NCBI GenBank assembly: GCA_036785705.1
Contig: JAWUZG010000332.1
Location: forward strand, 4,960,001-5,024,000
DNA: 64,000 nucleotides
Reading direction: 5' to 3'
DNA from: Acanthornis magna
Taxonomy: Eukaryota; Chordata; Aves; Passeriformes; Acanthizidae
Below are positions 34,532 through 45,296 of the stretch, in pieces. Each line of letters begins with the position of its first letter. The stretch's first letter is position 1. A model generated the notes under the pieces. That model was not told the origin of the DNA, did not search any database, and worked only from the letters and a program-made list of their open reading frames with translations. Both the position numbers and the translations under genes were made by a program.

Positions 34532-36136
34532 CTCCATGGGCTGAGTGGCACAGAGGGGACAGTGCCACACCACACATCCAGGGCACCATTACCACTTGCT
34601 CCTGTGTCTCTCCCAATCCCTGCCACGGTGCTTCCTGCAGGCTCAGCTCCTGTCCTTCCTGCTCATGGAACAGCCTCTCCTCGGGGAGCCCCGAGCCGAG
34701 CTGCTCACCTGTGCTTCCAGGGCTGGAATTCCGCAGCACCTGGAGCACAGGGAAGTGAGGAGCGCGAGGTTCACACTCCCCTCCTCCAGCATGGCCAGCA
34801 GCCAAGGGAAGGGGCTGCTCGGAGAAGGTCCCCAGACGCAGCGAGGGATGGGAAGGAGGGAGGGGTGTCTTCCTGCACGGACCCTTCCTCCAGCCCGGGC
34901 CATTGTGCTGCTTCCTTCCTGCTCCTTCCAGAGGCGCTGGGCTTTGTCAGGGCACGGAATTGTCCCAGGTAATCCAGGCCCCAGCTGCTTCCTGCTCGGC
35001 CTGGGCCATCGCTCCCGGAGGAGGAGGGAAGGACATGAATAAGACGCTCAGAGAAAGCCGGCAAGGAACAGCGTGGGATCGCACTCCCCCACAGCAGCCA
35101 GAGCACAAATCCTCCTTGCCGGGGCTTCCTGCTGCCTCCCTGCCAGCCTGCTCCCATCAGTTATCCCAAACGGGAGCATTCGGCTAAAACCCTGCTAATC
35201 ACCTGCCGCGGGAGCGCGGCGCTGGCTCCAATTAAGCGCCTGACAGCTCCTCTGGATCGGGCAGAATGAGCCCGAGGTGTGGAACAGCTCCCCCGCCTGC
35301 CTGGGGCCTCCTCCTCCCGGCGCTGCCGCTCCGGTGGATCCCAGCTGGACACGGCCTGGGCCGGATGGGGACCCCAGGGCTGCCTGGGAACGGCACATTT
35401 GGGAGTGAGGAGAAGCTGTCCCGAGACTGGGGCTGGGTGCCTGTTCTGGCCGTGCCTGGAACAGGGACTTTGTCCTTGGTCTCCTGGCAGGGAGCTTGGC
35501 AGTGGGAACGTGACCCAGAATTGGGATTGCTAGGGGTTGAGTGGTCCTGGCCACCAGGAATTGGGGGCATCACCCGAAAATGGGATTTCTGGGGCTTGGG
35601 TGCTCCCCTGCACCAGGCAAGGACCATCAGGAGGGAAGGAGAGCCAAGAGCCAGAGGTGTCTCCAACACCGACCCAGTCTGAGTAGGGACTGACCCCAGG
35701 GAACTTCAGGCTTTGGCTGCAGGACTGGGGCTGGGTCCAGCATTCCCTGCATCCATCACATCCAGGCTGCAGGATTGGGTCCCATCCAACCTGGTACCCC
35801 ATCAATGGACACTGAAATCCCTCCTGGAGATCCTCCAGCTACTTCTCCAGAGATAAACAAGGCGTTGCGGGCTTAAGGAGGGACAGAGACCTCCTTAGAT
35901 GGACCTCAATGCCATCTCCACACTTGGGCTCACAGCTTGGACCACCAGCATGGATTCCAGGATCCTCCTTCCCCAGCCACAGACTCCATCCTCAGTCTGC
36001 AAAAGTGTGTCAGTGCTAAAAGCCTCGACAAATTCTTGGGAGAAAAATGTGCCGAGTTGGGTTGAGCAAAAAACACAACAACCCTCGTGGGAATTGTCTG
36101 TGAATCACATGGCAGGAGCCAGGGAAGTCTGGGGAA
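34532..36136. other. Unique noncoding DNA
   Basis: No interspersed repeat or exon recognised. A short CpG-rich, motif-dense patch at about 35165-35290 contains CTAATCACCTG and CCAATTAAGCGCCTGACAGC (homeodomain and MEIS/TGIF-like cores). Confidence 0.4.
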
Positions 36137-36455
36137 ATCACAGGATCATGGAATGGTTTGGGTTGGAAGGCACCTTAAAGCCCATTCAGAGCCACCCCTG
36201 CCATGGGAGGGACACCTCCCACTGTCCCAGGCTGCTCCAAGCCCTGTCCAGCCTGGCCTTGGACACTGCCAGGGATCCAGGGGCAGCCACAGCTTCTTTG
36301 GGCACCCTGTGGGGACAATTCCTTCCCAATATTCCATCTAACCCTGCCCTCTGGCAGTGGGAAGCCATTCCCCTTGTCCTGTCCCTCCATCCCTTGTCCC
36401 CCATCCCTCTCCAGCTCTCCTGGAGCCCTTTAGGCACTAGAAGGCTGCTGTGAGC
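36137..36455 (-). mobile_element. CR1 LINE, type 1, 3' end, antisense
   Basis: About 320 bp in antisense. Tail ATCACAGG-ATCATGGA, then GGTTTGGGTTGGAAGGCACC, through AGCCACAGCTTCTTTGGGCA to GCCCTTTAGGCACTAGAAGG. It has a deletion of about 25 bp around 36306, where the CCTGTGCCAGGGCCTG segment is missing. Confidence 0.95.
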
Positions 36456-37329
36456 TGGAAGCTTCCCAGGATCCACAGTAAATATTTCCTGTGCAATGTC
36501 CTGCTCCTGGTGCCTGCTCCATGCTCATCCTGGGCCTGGGTGCAGGCTCTTTCTTTTTATCCCAAGCCTGATGTATCCATGCATGGATTCAGTTTTGCCA
36601 GACGATTTGCTCCCAATTTCTTCATGCAGCTTGTTTTTCTCCCATCTCCGAGGCAGTCAAACACCTCCCTTGGTCTGTAATTAAACATCTGGAGCTGGAG
36701 CTGTGGTCGCTGACTCTTCTCAGGGAGGATCCAATTGGGCTTTAATGGATTGTGCTCCTGTTGCTGGGATGTTCCCTGGTGCTGTGGCTGGTGAGGGGAG
36801 CCTTTTCCAGCTGGTGCTCGGGGCTGTGTCCAGCTGGCCAGGCAGGATGGTGTCGTGGAGGTGTGCAGGGCTGCACGGCCGAGCAGGGCCCGGCTTTCCT
36901 GTGTTTTCCTCAGCCTGGCCTGGGATAACGCTCCCGCATTGTGTCAGGCTGTCCAGGGAGCAATCAGCGCCGTGCTTCGGTGGCATTGTTCTCCCAAGGA
37001 TCCCGTTCTGCCAGGGGTCAGCTTTCCGGGCCACACTCCTTTCAGGAAGGTTGGGCTTTGCATCCCTTTGTCTGCTTCTTCCTAGAAGGGCTGGGTGAGC
37101 CTCTGCGATGCTTTTTCCTCCTGTTTTCTTCCCCATCCCTTGTTCCCTGTTTTTCCCCAGGACCATTGATCCGCAGCCCTGCGGGATGCTGCGGGAGCAC
37201 AGTCCCTGTGCTGTGTGCTGCAAAAAGCTCCCGCTTCCCCCCAGCTGTGTTTGGATCGAGCAATTGTTTTCCCTCCTCACTCTCGTTTTGGGGTCCTTCC
37301 CACCCCATCGCCCCGGGCTAAGGAATTGC
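36456..37329. other. Unique noncoding DNA
   Basis: Nothing recognised except occasional homeodomain-type words near 36676-36690. Confidence 0.45.
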
Positions 37330-38030
37330 TCCGCCGCCCTCGTGAAACTTCTGCGGCCGCGTTAACGCCGTTTGAAGCGCTGCCATAATGTTTGTTTAAA
37401 AACATATTCATTAGCTTTGGGCTAATTGGGCTTTGCAGGGCTCTCTCTCGCCGTGTTCTGCCCGCTCTAATTTGTCCGATCGATCTTCCCGGAGATAGGG
37501 CCCGGAGCCAATCCGCGGCGCTGCCGCTGCTGTCACTCCGCACCATTTGTTTACGCGGGGCTGGTGGCCCCTGCTCTGCGGAGCACGGCCGGGCCCTGCC
37601 TGCCAGCCCGTTCCCAGCAGCTCCCCCCGAGCCCTTCCCGGCAGCCGATCCCGTTCCCATTGCCGGTGGGACCCGCGGGGTGCGGGGAGCCCCGGGCTGT
37701 CCCCGAGCCCTCGGCACGCCCGAGCCGCCGTGGCTGCGTCTGCTGCTGCGGCACGGCTCAGCCGCGGGTTTCCATGGTAACCCCGAGGCTCGTTCCCCGA
37801 CTCCAGGTTTTTCAAAAGCGAACATTTTCGTTTCCATCAAAAGAGCCTTTTCTGCCGGCAGCGCCCGCGCCGCCTCCCCCAGCCAGCGCCGAGCCCGGCA
37901 GGGACCGAGCCCCGCCCGGGGAGCAGGGTGGCCGCAGCCTGGCCTCGGGAAGCTCTTGCCACTGCCCGTCTGCCCTCGTCCTGCCGCGGGAATCCTCCCC
38001 CGAGCGGGTGCTGTGCGGCAGAATTGAGCC
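37330..38030. promoter_or_regulatory. CpG-rich block with AT-rich core
   Basis: Strong CpG density (CTGCGGCCGCGTTAACGCCG, GCCAATCCGCGGCGCTGCCG, CCGAGCCGCCGTGGC). Between two CpG-rich parts lies an AT-rich stretch at about 37376-37440 with a forkhead-like TGTTTGTTTAAAAACA word and CATTAGCTTTGGGCTAATTG. A CCAAT box-like GCCAATCC lies at 37507-37514. This could be a promoter CpG island or a poised enhancer. No start site can be supported. Confidence 0.5.
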
Positions 38031-38073
38031 CATGCAACACCGAGCTGAGTTCACCGTCGGCCCCTGGCTCCCG

Positions 38074-38420
38074 CCATCCCTTTCCCCTAGAATTCCCATT
38101 TCTTGGCCTCTCTGCCCTGGGATCCCCTGGCCCAAGTGTCCAACAGGAGCAGGGAGGGATGGAGGTGCAGCTCCAGCAGCACAGGACTGGGATTTTCACC
38201 AGCCCCTCACTCCCTCCATCCCTTTCCCACAGAATTCCCATTTCTTGGCTCAGTATCCCCTTGTCCAAGTGTCCCTCTCCAACAGGATCGGGATGGTGCT
38301 GCAGCTCCAGCAGCCCCAGGACTGGGATTTCCACCAGCCCCTCACCCCCTCAGTGCTTTCCCCTCTTCTTGGATCCCCCCCGTTGCCCATATCCCTCCCC
38401 AGCAGGCCCAGGGTGGGATG
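38074..38420. repeat. 142-bp tandem duplication, two copies plus a partial third
   Basis: The first copy starts at 38074 (CCATCCCTTTCCCCTAGAAT), the second at 38216 (CCATCCCTTTCCCACAGAAT), and a partial, more diverged third begins near 38350. Shared landmarks include CCCATTTCTTGGC, GCAGCTCCAGCAGC and CAGCCCCTCAC. The 345-codon open frame from 37564 to 38601 runs through it and shows the same repetition in its residues. Confidence 0.85.
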
Positions 38421-40450
38421 CTGGGGCACCCCCAGCCCCTCTCCACCCCTCTGGCAGCAGCTGCTGGTTCCTTACATCCCTCCTGAGCCTCTTCCCACCT
38501 GGCAGCCGCGTGGGCTCGGGGAGGGCTGTGCCCGTTTTTCTGCCAGCAGACACAAAGCATTCCCAAACAATGGCCATTGCACAACTCAGCCCCGCATTTA
38601 ACAGCATTTTACAGGCAGAATAAATCTCAGCGACTCCATAAATCTTAGAGCTGAGATAAGAAATGTGCATCCAGAGCCCGGTGTGGAGTAAATCCTGCCC
38701 GGCTCCAGGACACACGAGGAGCATCCTGTATTTCACACCTGCCTCGGAGCCCAGTGGGAGATTTATGGGATTCAGGAATGGAGCCACTGCGCTTTGCAAA
38801 GGCTCAGCGTTCCCTGCCCTGCGCTGGGACACTCCCAATTGCCAGGCAGATGGAAAATGAGATTTCCCAGAGCAGCTGGCAAGATCCACTGGGCTTTGAG
38901 ATGGGAGAAAACTCCCTGGCTTTCGGCAATTCTGGGCTAGTCCTTCCACTTTCGCATTCCACAGCAAGAGTTTGAGCAAATCCCAGCGGATGGGTCTGAA
39001 TCCTGTGGTCCCACATCTCCTTAGGGCTTCTCAGTCCCAGCATGGCAATTGCCCTGCATTCAGGGATTTCTGGCACATTCCGAGGACCACCAGGACTCTT
39101 AGATGTGGGAAGCCTTTAGCTCATCTTTCTGGAAACATCTGGGAGTGTCCTTTCCTCAATGGGCACCAAATCAGCTGCACAGAGGGGGAGAGCTCTGGAA
39201 AGCACTTCTTCCCATGGATAAACATTCCTTCCCACGGATAAACACTCCTTCCCACGGATTAACAATGGCGGTAACCAAGAACAAGGGAATTCCATGGAAA
39301 GAGGCTCGGAGGTGTCTGGAGCTCCTCACCTCTCCCTGGAGCTGTGGGTCCCAGTCTCAAGTCAGCAGCAACATGGAAAGGCCAGGGAAGGCTTTGTGGG
39401 ACAATCCCAGGATCGTTGCTACTCCCCATGGATTCGGTTGCAATCCCAGCAATGCTGTGGTTTGTCCTGTGGCTGACAAGGCATTCTAATTTCCCAATTT
39501 TTCCAGCCCTTTGGAAAGAGCGAATGACTGGAAATGTGAGCCCTTCCAGAAGCCATCATGCCAGGGAAGGCATGGTGTGGCTGTGCTGAAGGGGAATTTG
39601 GGATAAAAGCTTGGAGAAAGGTGGTGCTGCATGGGCAGGGATAGAGAGGGAGCCGAGAGGGGTCCAGAATGCTCCAGCTTCGCTCCTCTGATGCTTCAAT
39701 TGCTGGAAGAGAAGGATTGGGACAAAAGACTGAGGGACTGGAAAGGAGACAAAAAAAACCCCAAATCCAGGAGGTTTTGGGAAGGTGGGAGAAACCTCAG
39801 TGACTCCAGAAGCATGGCCAGCATTCCTCAGTCAGACTGGACAGGGGTCACAAGCAGAGCCTGAAATAAAAGTCCAACAGCCAAGCCATGGTGTGGGAAG
39901 ACTTCTCCCAGTGCAGTTCCTAGGGCAGGGAGGGTGTTCCCGCACTCTGCAGGTACCCATGGGTGCCAAAATTCCCAGGAAGAGTAGAGGTGCCCGGGAC
40001 ATCAGCTGGGAAAGGAGCTCAAGGCAGGTCCTCCCTGCTCAGGGACATGGGATTCCGAGGATCTTTTGAAATAGGATTACAACCAAGAAATAGGACTCCC
40101 TAATCCATTCTCTCCCTAACAAAAATAAGACTCGGTGAGCGGCTCAGGTCAGGGGAAGCACTAATCCCTACAGCATTCCCGTGCTGAGGGCTGGCAGCCC
40201 TGGGCTGCCTGGGATGTGTGGAAGTGCCCTGGTTGTCTGTGGTGGTGGGAAGGCAAAAGTCTCATGAACGGGACAAAGTTCCCGCAGCAAAAAAGAAAAT
40301 CCCATGGGATCCTGAGCCTCTCAAGCAGCCCTTTAGGAGCTGGGCCATGGGCATGGATGTGGGCTGAGCTTCGCTCCGACTTTGGAGCGAAGTGATGTGA
40401 GTGAATCCAGAGCCCCAGAGAGCTTCGGGGAGCCTGTTCTTCCCACGGCA
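38421..40450. other. Unique noncoding DNA with a 20-bp triplicate
   Basis: No repeat family or exon. At about 39209-39268 a 20-bp unit close to CTTCCCACGGATAAACATTC occurs three times. The rest shows nothing. Confidence 0.45.
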
Positions 40451-40486
40451 TTGGGATTGGGATTGGGATTGGGATTGGGATTGGGA
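40451..40486. repeat. (TTGGGA)6 hexamer microsatellite
   Basis: Six exact TTGGGA units. It resembles but is not the vertebrate telomere repeat (TTAGGG). It produces Gly-Leu or Trp-Asp runs in shadow frames. Its complement TCCCAA is similar to the (TTCCCA)n run at 217-271. Confidence 0.95.
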
Positions 40487-40977
40487 CGCCGTGCTGCTCC
40501 TGGTGCTGATGGGGGCTTGGGGTGGCTGGGAACGCCAAAAGCCAAGCACAGAAGGAGCATGGCAGGGTGGAGGGGTGGGAAATCCTGCTGGGAGCATCCC
40601 TGAGCTGGGCAGGGTCTGGAGAGGTGGGCAAGGGCAGGGTGGTGCTCCCCCCTTCACGGCAGCTGTGTGTCCTGAGCGTGTCCTGAAGGGACAACGATGA
40701 TTCTCCTGCTTTTTCCTGCTGAAACTTGACCCTGGCAGCCACCGAATCCAGGCCAGAGTCTCCAGGCTCTGATTTCAAGCCTCCCTCTCCACCCTCAGCG
40801 CCCGCACTATCTGACGCCGTGCAAATGGTCCCAGGCTCCAGGAATCCATCGCCCCTCTCGGTCCCGTCTCGGATTCCGCGGTGCTGCAGGAAAGCAGAGC
40901 CTGGCTCTCCTGAGCTCGCTGCTGTGTCGAGGGGAAGGGCAAGGGGTGCAGGGAACACAGCGAGGTTAAAAACCCGC

Positions 40978-41073
40978 CCCGGTTCAGGTGTGTTCCTGGA
41001 ATCTGCCCTGGTTCAGGTGTGTTCCTGAAATCCATTCAGGTTCAGGTGTGTTCCTGAGACCCGCCCAAGTTCA
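40978..41073. repeat. About 31-bp tandem repeat, three copies
   Basis: GGTTCAGGTGTGTTCCTG occurs three times, each followed by a variable 12-14 bp segment (AATCTGCCC, AAATCCATTC, AGACCCGCCC), then a fourth truncated GTTCAG. The intervening sequence has drifted. Confidence 0.75.
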
Positions 41074-41262
41074 GTGGCATGGGGAGTGGAAGAGGAACCC
41101 AGGAGGGTGATTAACAGCTCGCTAATGATGTCTGGCCCTAGAGGTGCCTGAGCTGCGGTTTGGAGGAGGATGGGGGTGATTAGAGGGGATCATGGTGTCT
41201 CTTTGCCTGGTCTTTATTCCTATTTCCTGTTGGAGAGAGACCCTGTGGAACCCAGCCAGTCC

Positions 41263-41483
41263 TGCATCCCTCTCCTCCATCCCTGCCCTCCATCCCTCTC
41301 CTCCATCCCTGTCCTCCATCCCTGCCCTCCATCCCTGCCCTCTATCCCTGTCCTCCATCCCTACCCTCTATCCCTGTCCTCCATCCCTCTCCTCCATCCC
41401 TGTCCTCCATCCCTGCCCTCCATCCCTCTCCTCCATCCCTCTCCTCCATCCCTGCCCTCCATCCCTCTCCTCCATCCCTGTCC
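41263..41483. repeat. 13-bp minisatellite, 17 copies
   Basis: Seventeen consecutive copies of TCCATCCCTGCCC or close variants (CTCTCC, CTGTCC, CTACCC endings). The 13-bp period shifts frame each copy, so the same repeat appears in all three frames as Pro-Ser-Leu, Ser-Ile-Pro and His-Pro-Cys runs. Strand asymmetry is strong (pyrimidines on plus). Confidence 0.95.
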
Positions 41484-42111
41484 TCCATCCTAATCATCAG
41501 CACCACAGGACATCCCAAAGCCACCCTGAGCTGTGAGGAAGAAGCAGAAATGTGAGGATGTGCACCAACCCCACACCATGGCCACGGAGGAACTCCCCCT
41601 GCCCAGGGCAGGGCCCAGATCCTCCTCCCATCCCTTTCCCCTCTTGCTCCATCTGCCAGGTGGCAGTGCCAGTGCAATTGTGGGGAGCAGTCATCAAAAA
41701 CTATTTTTAAAAGCATTTTTCTTTTTTGAACCCCGATCAATGCAGAGTTGATCCCTCCTTCCACCCAGAGGTGGCCCAGGGATGGGTGTCACTGCCTTTA
41801 TCCACTTGGAGCACTGAAGGCCTGACAGGACATCCTGGTGCTGCCCCTTCCCTCAAACAAACCTTTGAATTAAAATGCATTTTTTCCTGAGGGAAAATAA
41901 AGAGTGAAGATGCCAGGAAGTGGAACTTGCCCCAGCCCTGGGGTGTGGGGGTTAATTGCCCTCTAGACCTCTCCATCTATTCTGAGTTTACCAATATCCT
42001 GCTCTGCCTCTGGCTCTGGTTTTGCTTTAGTTGCTGAACCGATAATCAGAGTTTTATTCCCCAGACTGATCAAAGCTACCCTTTCACCTCCTTTTTTTCC
42101 AAGCTGATCAT
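41484..42111. other. Unique noncoding DNA
   Basis: Nothing recognised. Some AT-richer sequence near 41690-41750 and 41870-41910. Confidence 0.45.
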
Positions 42112-42231
42112 CCTGGAAGTGTCCAAGGCCAGTTTGGAGCAACTTGGGCTAGTGGAAGGTGTTCCTGTCCAAGGCAGGGGGTGGATCTGGATGGGCTTTT
42201 TCCATTCCAAACCATTCTGGGATTCTGGGAT
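42112..42231 (+). mobile_element. CR1 LINE, type 1, short 3' fragment, sense
   Basis: About 120 bp, sense: GGAAGTGTCCAAGGCCAGTT, TGGAAGGTGTTCCTGTCCAA, TCCATTCCAAACCATTCTGG, and tail units ATTCTGGG-ATTCTGGG. More diverged than the long type 1 copies. Confidence 0.88.
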
Positions 42232-43761
42232 CCCATCTCTGATTTCCTGCACACACTGCCCCTACACTCATTCTGTGGGGTGAACGAGCAGCAGGGATGG
42301 GCTGGGGCAGTTTGGCTGTGATGGCAGAGGGGCTGCTCCATTCCAGCACGGCCAGGACGGAGGCAGGGCGCAGCAGGGATTCCCAGATGTGGCAGAGTGG
42401 TTCCCCCAGCCATCCTGGTGGAAGCGTGCTGCTCCCCAAAGGGGAGGCTCCTGCAGCGCCGCCGTTTGCCCCAGTCCTTGCTTTTCCCTTCCCACAGCTC
42501 CAGGGCTGGCAGGGATGGCCCGGGCTCTGTTCCCAGAGTGATTTGTAGGGGCAGATGGCTCAGAGGCAGGAGGCAGGAGTGCCATCCATGCCGGGAGGCA
42601 GAGCTGGAGGAGGGTTGGGGGCACAGCCGAGCTCCTGCTGCCGCTGGAATCCCCTGCTGCCCTCCCGCCCTGCAGCGCTGACCTTTTCCTGCTCTCAGGC
42701 CTGTCAGCAGAACCCCTTAACTGAGCTGGGAGTGATTTCCCGCTGATACACCAAAGCTTCCCAGGAATGTCAATTTTCCCCCTTGTTTATTTGTATTTTC
42801 CACCCGGCAATTAGCGGGATTTCAGCGAGCCCTTCCGTTTAGCAGGAGCCGTGTGCTGCTGCTTCACCTGCCAGGGCCAATTTGCCCCGTGTTATGTTTG
42901 AAAACATGATCATATTCCTGTCAGCTTTGCAACAGCAACCCACAGGCCATTCATTCCAAACCATCCCGGCTGGAAAAGGGCAGGCAGGACTGGATATGGC
43001 AGGAATTTGGGGGGAAAAGCAAATTCCACGGTGTGCTTTGAGCAGCTGAGCACCTGGGAGGCTTTGTGCTGCCTCAGGGCTTGGGAGCAGCCCCAGGCCA
43101 GGGTGGGGTGGTGACATCAGGTGTGGGATGTCACCTCCTCCCGATGGCAGATGGCAGGATTGGGAAAAGGCCTTGGGATAAAAGCATCCAACCTGTTCCC
43201 CTGAGGGGTCTCCGAACTCTGAGCTGCAGGATGTCCTTCCCAACAGGCTCAGCAAATTCCCAGGCGATCATCCCTCATTACCTGAGAGACCCTGAAGGAT
43301 TTTTGGGCCTCCTGTAGCCATCTCAGGAGTCCACAAAGCTTTGGGAATTCCCACACATCCTCACACCTCACAGCCTCAGCTTACTCAGGCTCCCCCAAAA
43401 GCCAGCGCCAGGCCGTTCCTGGAGGGATAACAAGGTCCAAGTGCTGCATCTCCACCCTCCCAATATCTGCACCTCCTGTGCTGCTCCAGCTCCCAAAATC
43501 CCCCCTTTCTGACTGATTCCCTGGTGTGGCTCTCACCTCCCCCAACTTTTGGGAATGGGAATCCAGCTCTGATGGAGCTGAATAGAGAAGGGTGACTCCT
43601 GAGAGGGGAAAATTTAGGACAATATGCTGTCAGTGCCCCCTAGAAATTTGGAAATCCTGCCAGCCTGGGAGCCCAAACAAGAACTTTCCACAGAGATCCA
43701 AAGGGTGCAGCCAATCCCCTGGGATGGAGAAGGACCAAACTCCCCCTCCAGGTGTAGGGAT
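42232..43761. other. Unique DNA with an AT-richer block
   Basis: No repeat family or exon. The part at about 42745-42960 (GGAATGTCAATTTTCCCCCT, TTGTTTATTTGTATTTTCC, GGCAATTAGCGGGATTTCAG) is a weak conserved-element candidate from composition and motif style. Confidence 0.35.
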
Positions 43762-43946
43762 GGCAGCAGGACCATTGGGATTCCCAGGGTTTTCCAAAGG
43801 GCAGGGACGGCAGCAGGACCATCGGGATTCCCAGGGTTTGCAAAGGGCAGGGGTGGCAGCAGGACCATCGGGATTCCCAGGGTTTACAAAGGGCAGGGAT
43901 GGCAGCAGGACCATCGGGATTCCCAGCGTTTTCCAAAGGGCAGTGC
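43762..43946. repeat. 46/47-bp tandem repeat, four copies
   Basis: Copies start at 43762, 43809, 43855 and 43901. Each reads GGCAGCAGGACCATCGGGAT, then TCCCAGGGTTTTCCAAAGGG, then CAGGGAT, with few differences. The last copy is cut short. It yields repeated Ala-Gly-Pro-Ser-Gly-Phe-Pro motifs in shadow frames of both strands. Confidence 0.95.
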
Positions 43947-44750
43947 CAGGCCAAGGGCAGTGAGGTGAGGGACCTGATGGAGAAGGACAGGGAGCAGAGT
44001 CCCAGCCAGGCTGGGGACAGGGAAAAAACACTTAGGGGACACCACGGAGGGTGGCTGGAAACCCCTGGAAACTCGCCTGAGAACCAGCCTAGGAGAAAGC
44101 AGGAATTTCCGGACAGTGCAAGGACTCTTTACAACCTCTTTGATTTTTATTCTCACACCAGCAAAACAGAATTCTCCCATTTTTTAATAGTTTTCCCATC
44201 TTTGGCTAAAATCTGGCTTTGAACACTTCAGGCACCTCCAACTCCAAGCTCTGGCAGCTCAAAGCTCTGCCTGCTGTCCCCACAAATGCAGGGTGTCCCG
44301 AAGAGCCCGGGCTGGGGCATTCCCTGTGTGCATCAAACCTCAGGGATTTTCCTCGCAGACAGGTCCGTCAGCTGGCAGTGATCCATCATTCCTCCCTCCT
44401 TCCTAATTCCTGCTCTGATGGATGCAGCCAGCCCTTCTCCAAACCTGACATTTATAGCACCAGTTTTCTCTGGATATAAATATAACCTGGATGCGTTGGA
44501 GTAGCAGGAAAATCGTTTAAATGTTCCCTTTGACAGCGAGTTTGAAGATTGCTGACACTAAAACCACTTACTGATATTGTTCTGTATCATCCTGCGCTCA
44601 GCCTTCAATCATCCTCATTACAGCAGTGCGGGCACGGCCGTGCCCGAGCTCAGCCTTCCCACCCTGCCCAGCCCCTCACAGCTCCTGCAATCCCAGAGAG
44701 CTGCAGGTTCCCTCCGGAATGCAGAGCAGAGCCAACAGGTTGTGGATGAG
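43947..44750. other. Unique noncoding DNA
   Basis: No repeat family or exon. About 44500-44625 is AT-richer (AATCGTTTAAATGTTCCC, CTAAAACCACTTACTGATAT) and repeat-free. Confidence 0.4.
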
Positions 44751-45296
44751 CAGCTCAAGGGAGGGGATTGTCCCCCCATACCCTGCTCTGGTGAAACCCC
44801 ACCTGTAGCTCTGGGGGCCCAGCACAGGAAGGATGTGGAGCTGCTGGAGAGAGTCCGGAAAGGGCACAGGGATGCTCCCAGGGCTGGAGCCCCTCTGCTC
44901 TGGAGCCAGGCTGGGAGAGCTGGGGGTGCTCACCTGGGGAAGGTTCCAGAGAGACCTCAGAGCCCCTGCCAGTGCCTGAAGGGCTCCAGGAGAGCTGGAG
45001 AGGGACTGGGGACAAGAGATGGAGGGACAGGACACAGGGAATGGCTTCCCACTGCCAGAGGGCAGGGACAGATGGGAGATGGGGAAGGAATTGTTGGCTG
45101 TGAGGGTGGGCAGGCCCTGGCACAGGTGCCCAGAGAAGCTGTGGCTGTCCCTGGATCCCTGGCAGTGTCCAAGGCCAGGCTGGACAGGGCTTGGAGCAGC
45201 CCGGGACAGTGGGAGGTGTCCCTGCCGTGGCAGGGGTGGGACTGGATGAGATTTAAGGTCCCTTCCAACCCAACCCATTCCACAATTCCATGATGC
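44751..45296 (+). mobile_element. CR1 LINE, type 1, 3' end, sense
   Basis: About 545 bp, sense, from AGCTCAAGGGAGGGGATTGT through GAGAGAGTCCGGAAAGGGCA to the tail CATTCCACAATTCCATGATG. It carries the private word AATTGTTGGCTGTGAGGGTG, where other copies read TTGTTCCCTGTGAGG. That variant is shared only with the antisense copy at 46884. The 238-codon open frame over it is CR1 noncoding sequence. Confidence 0.95.

Noticed and set aside
37564..38601. 345-codon open frame, plus strand
   Set aside because: Runs through a CpG-rich block and then a 142-bp tandem duplication. No domain and no sign of codon bias.
40451..40486. Possible interstitial telomere repeat
   Set aside because: Unit is TTGGGA, not TTAGGG, in six exact copies with no TTAGGG unit among them.
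41263..41483. CRISPR-like or regularly spaced repeat array
   Set aside because: The units are contiguous with no unique spacers, and the genome is avian.
41170..41536. Pro-Ser-Leu-Ser-Ser-Ile repeat peptides resembling a secreted low-complexity protein
   Set aside because: The 13-bp minisatellite changes frame at each unit, giving the same peptide in all frames.
44577..45293. 238-codon open frame possibly from the CR1 ORF2
   Set aside because: The CR1 part here is the 3' UTR region; its translation does not contain reverse-transcriptase motifs.
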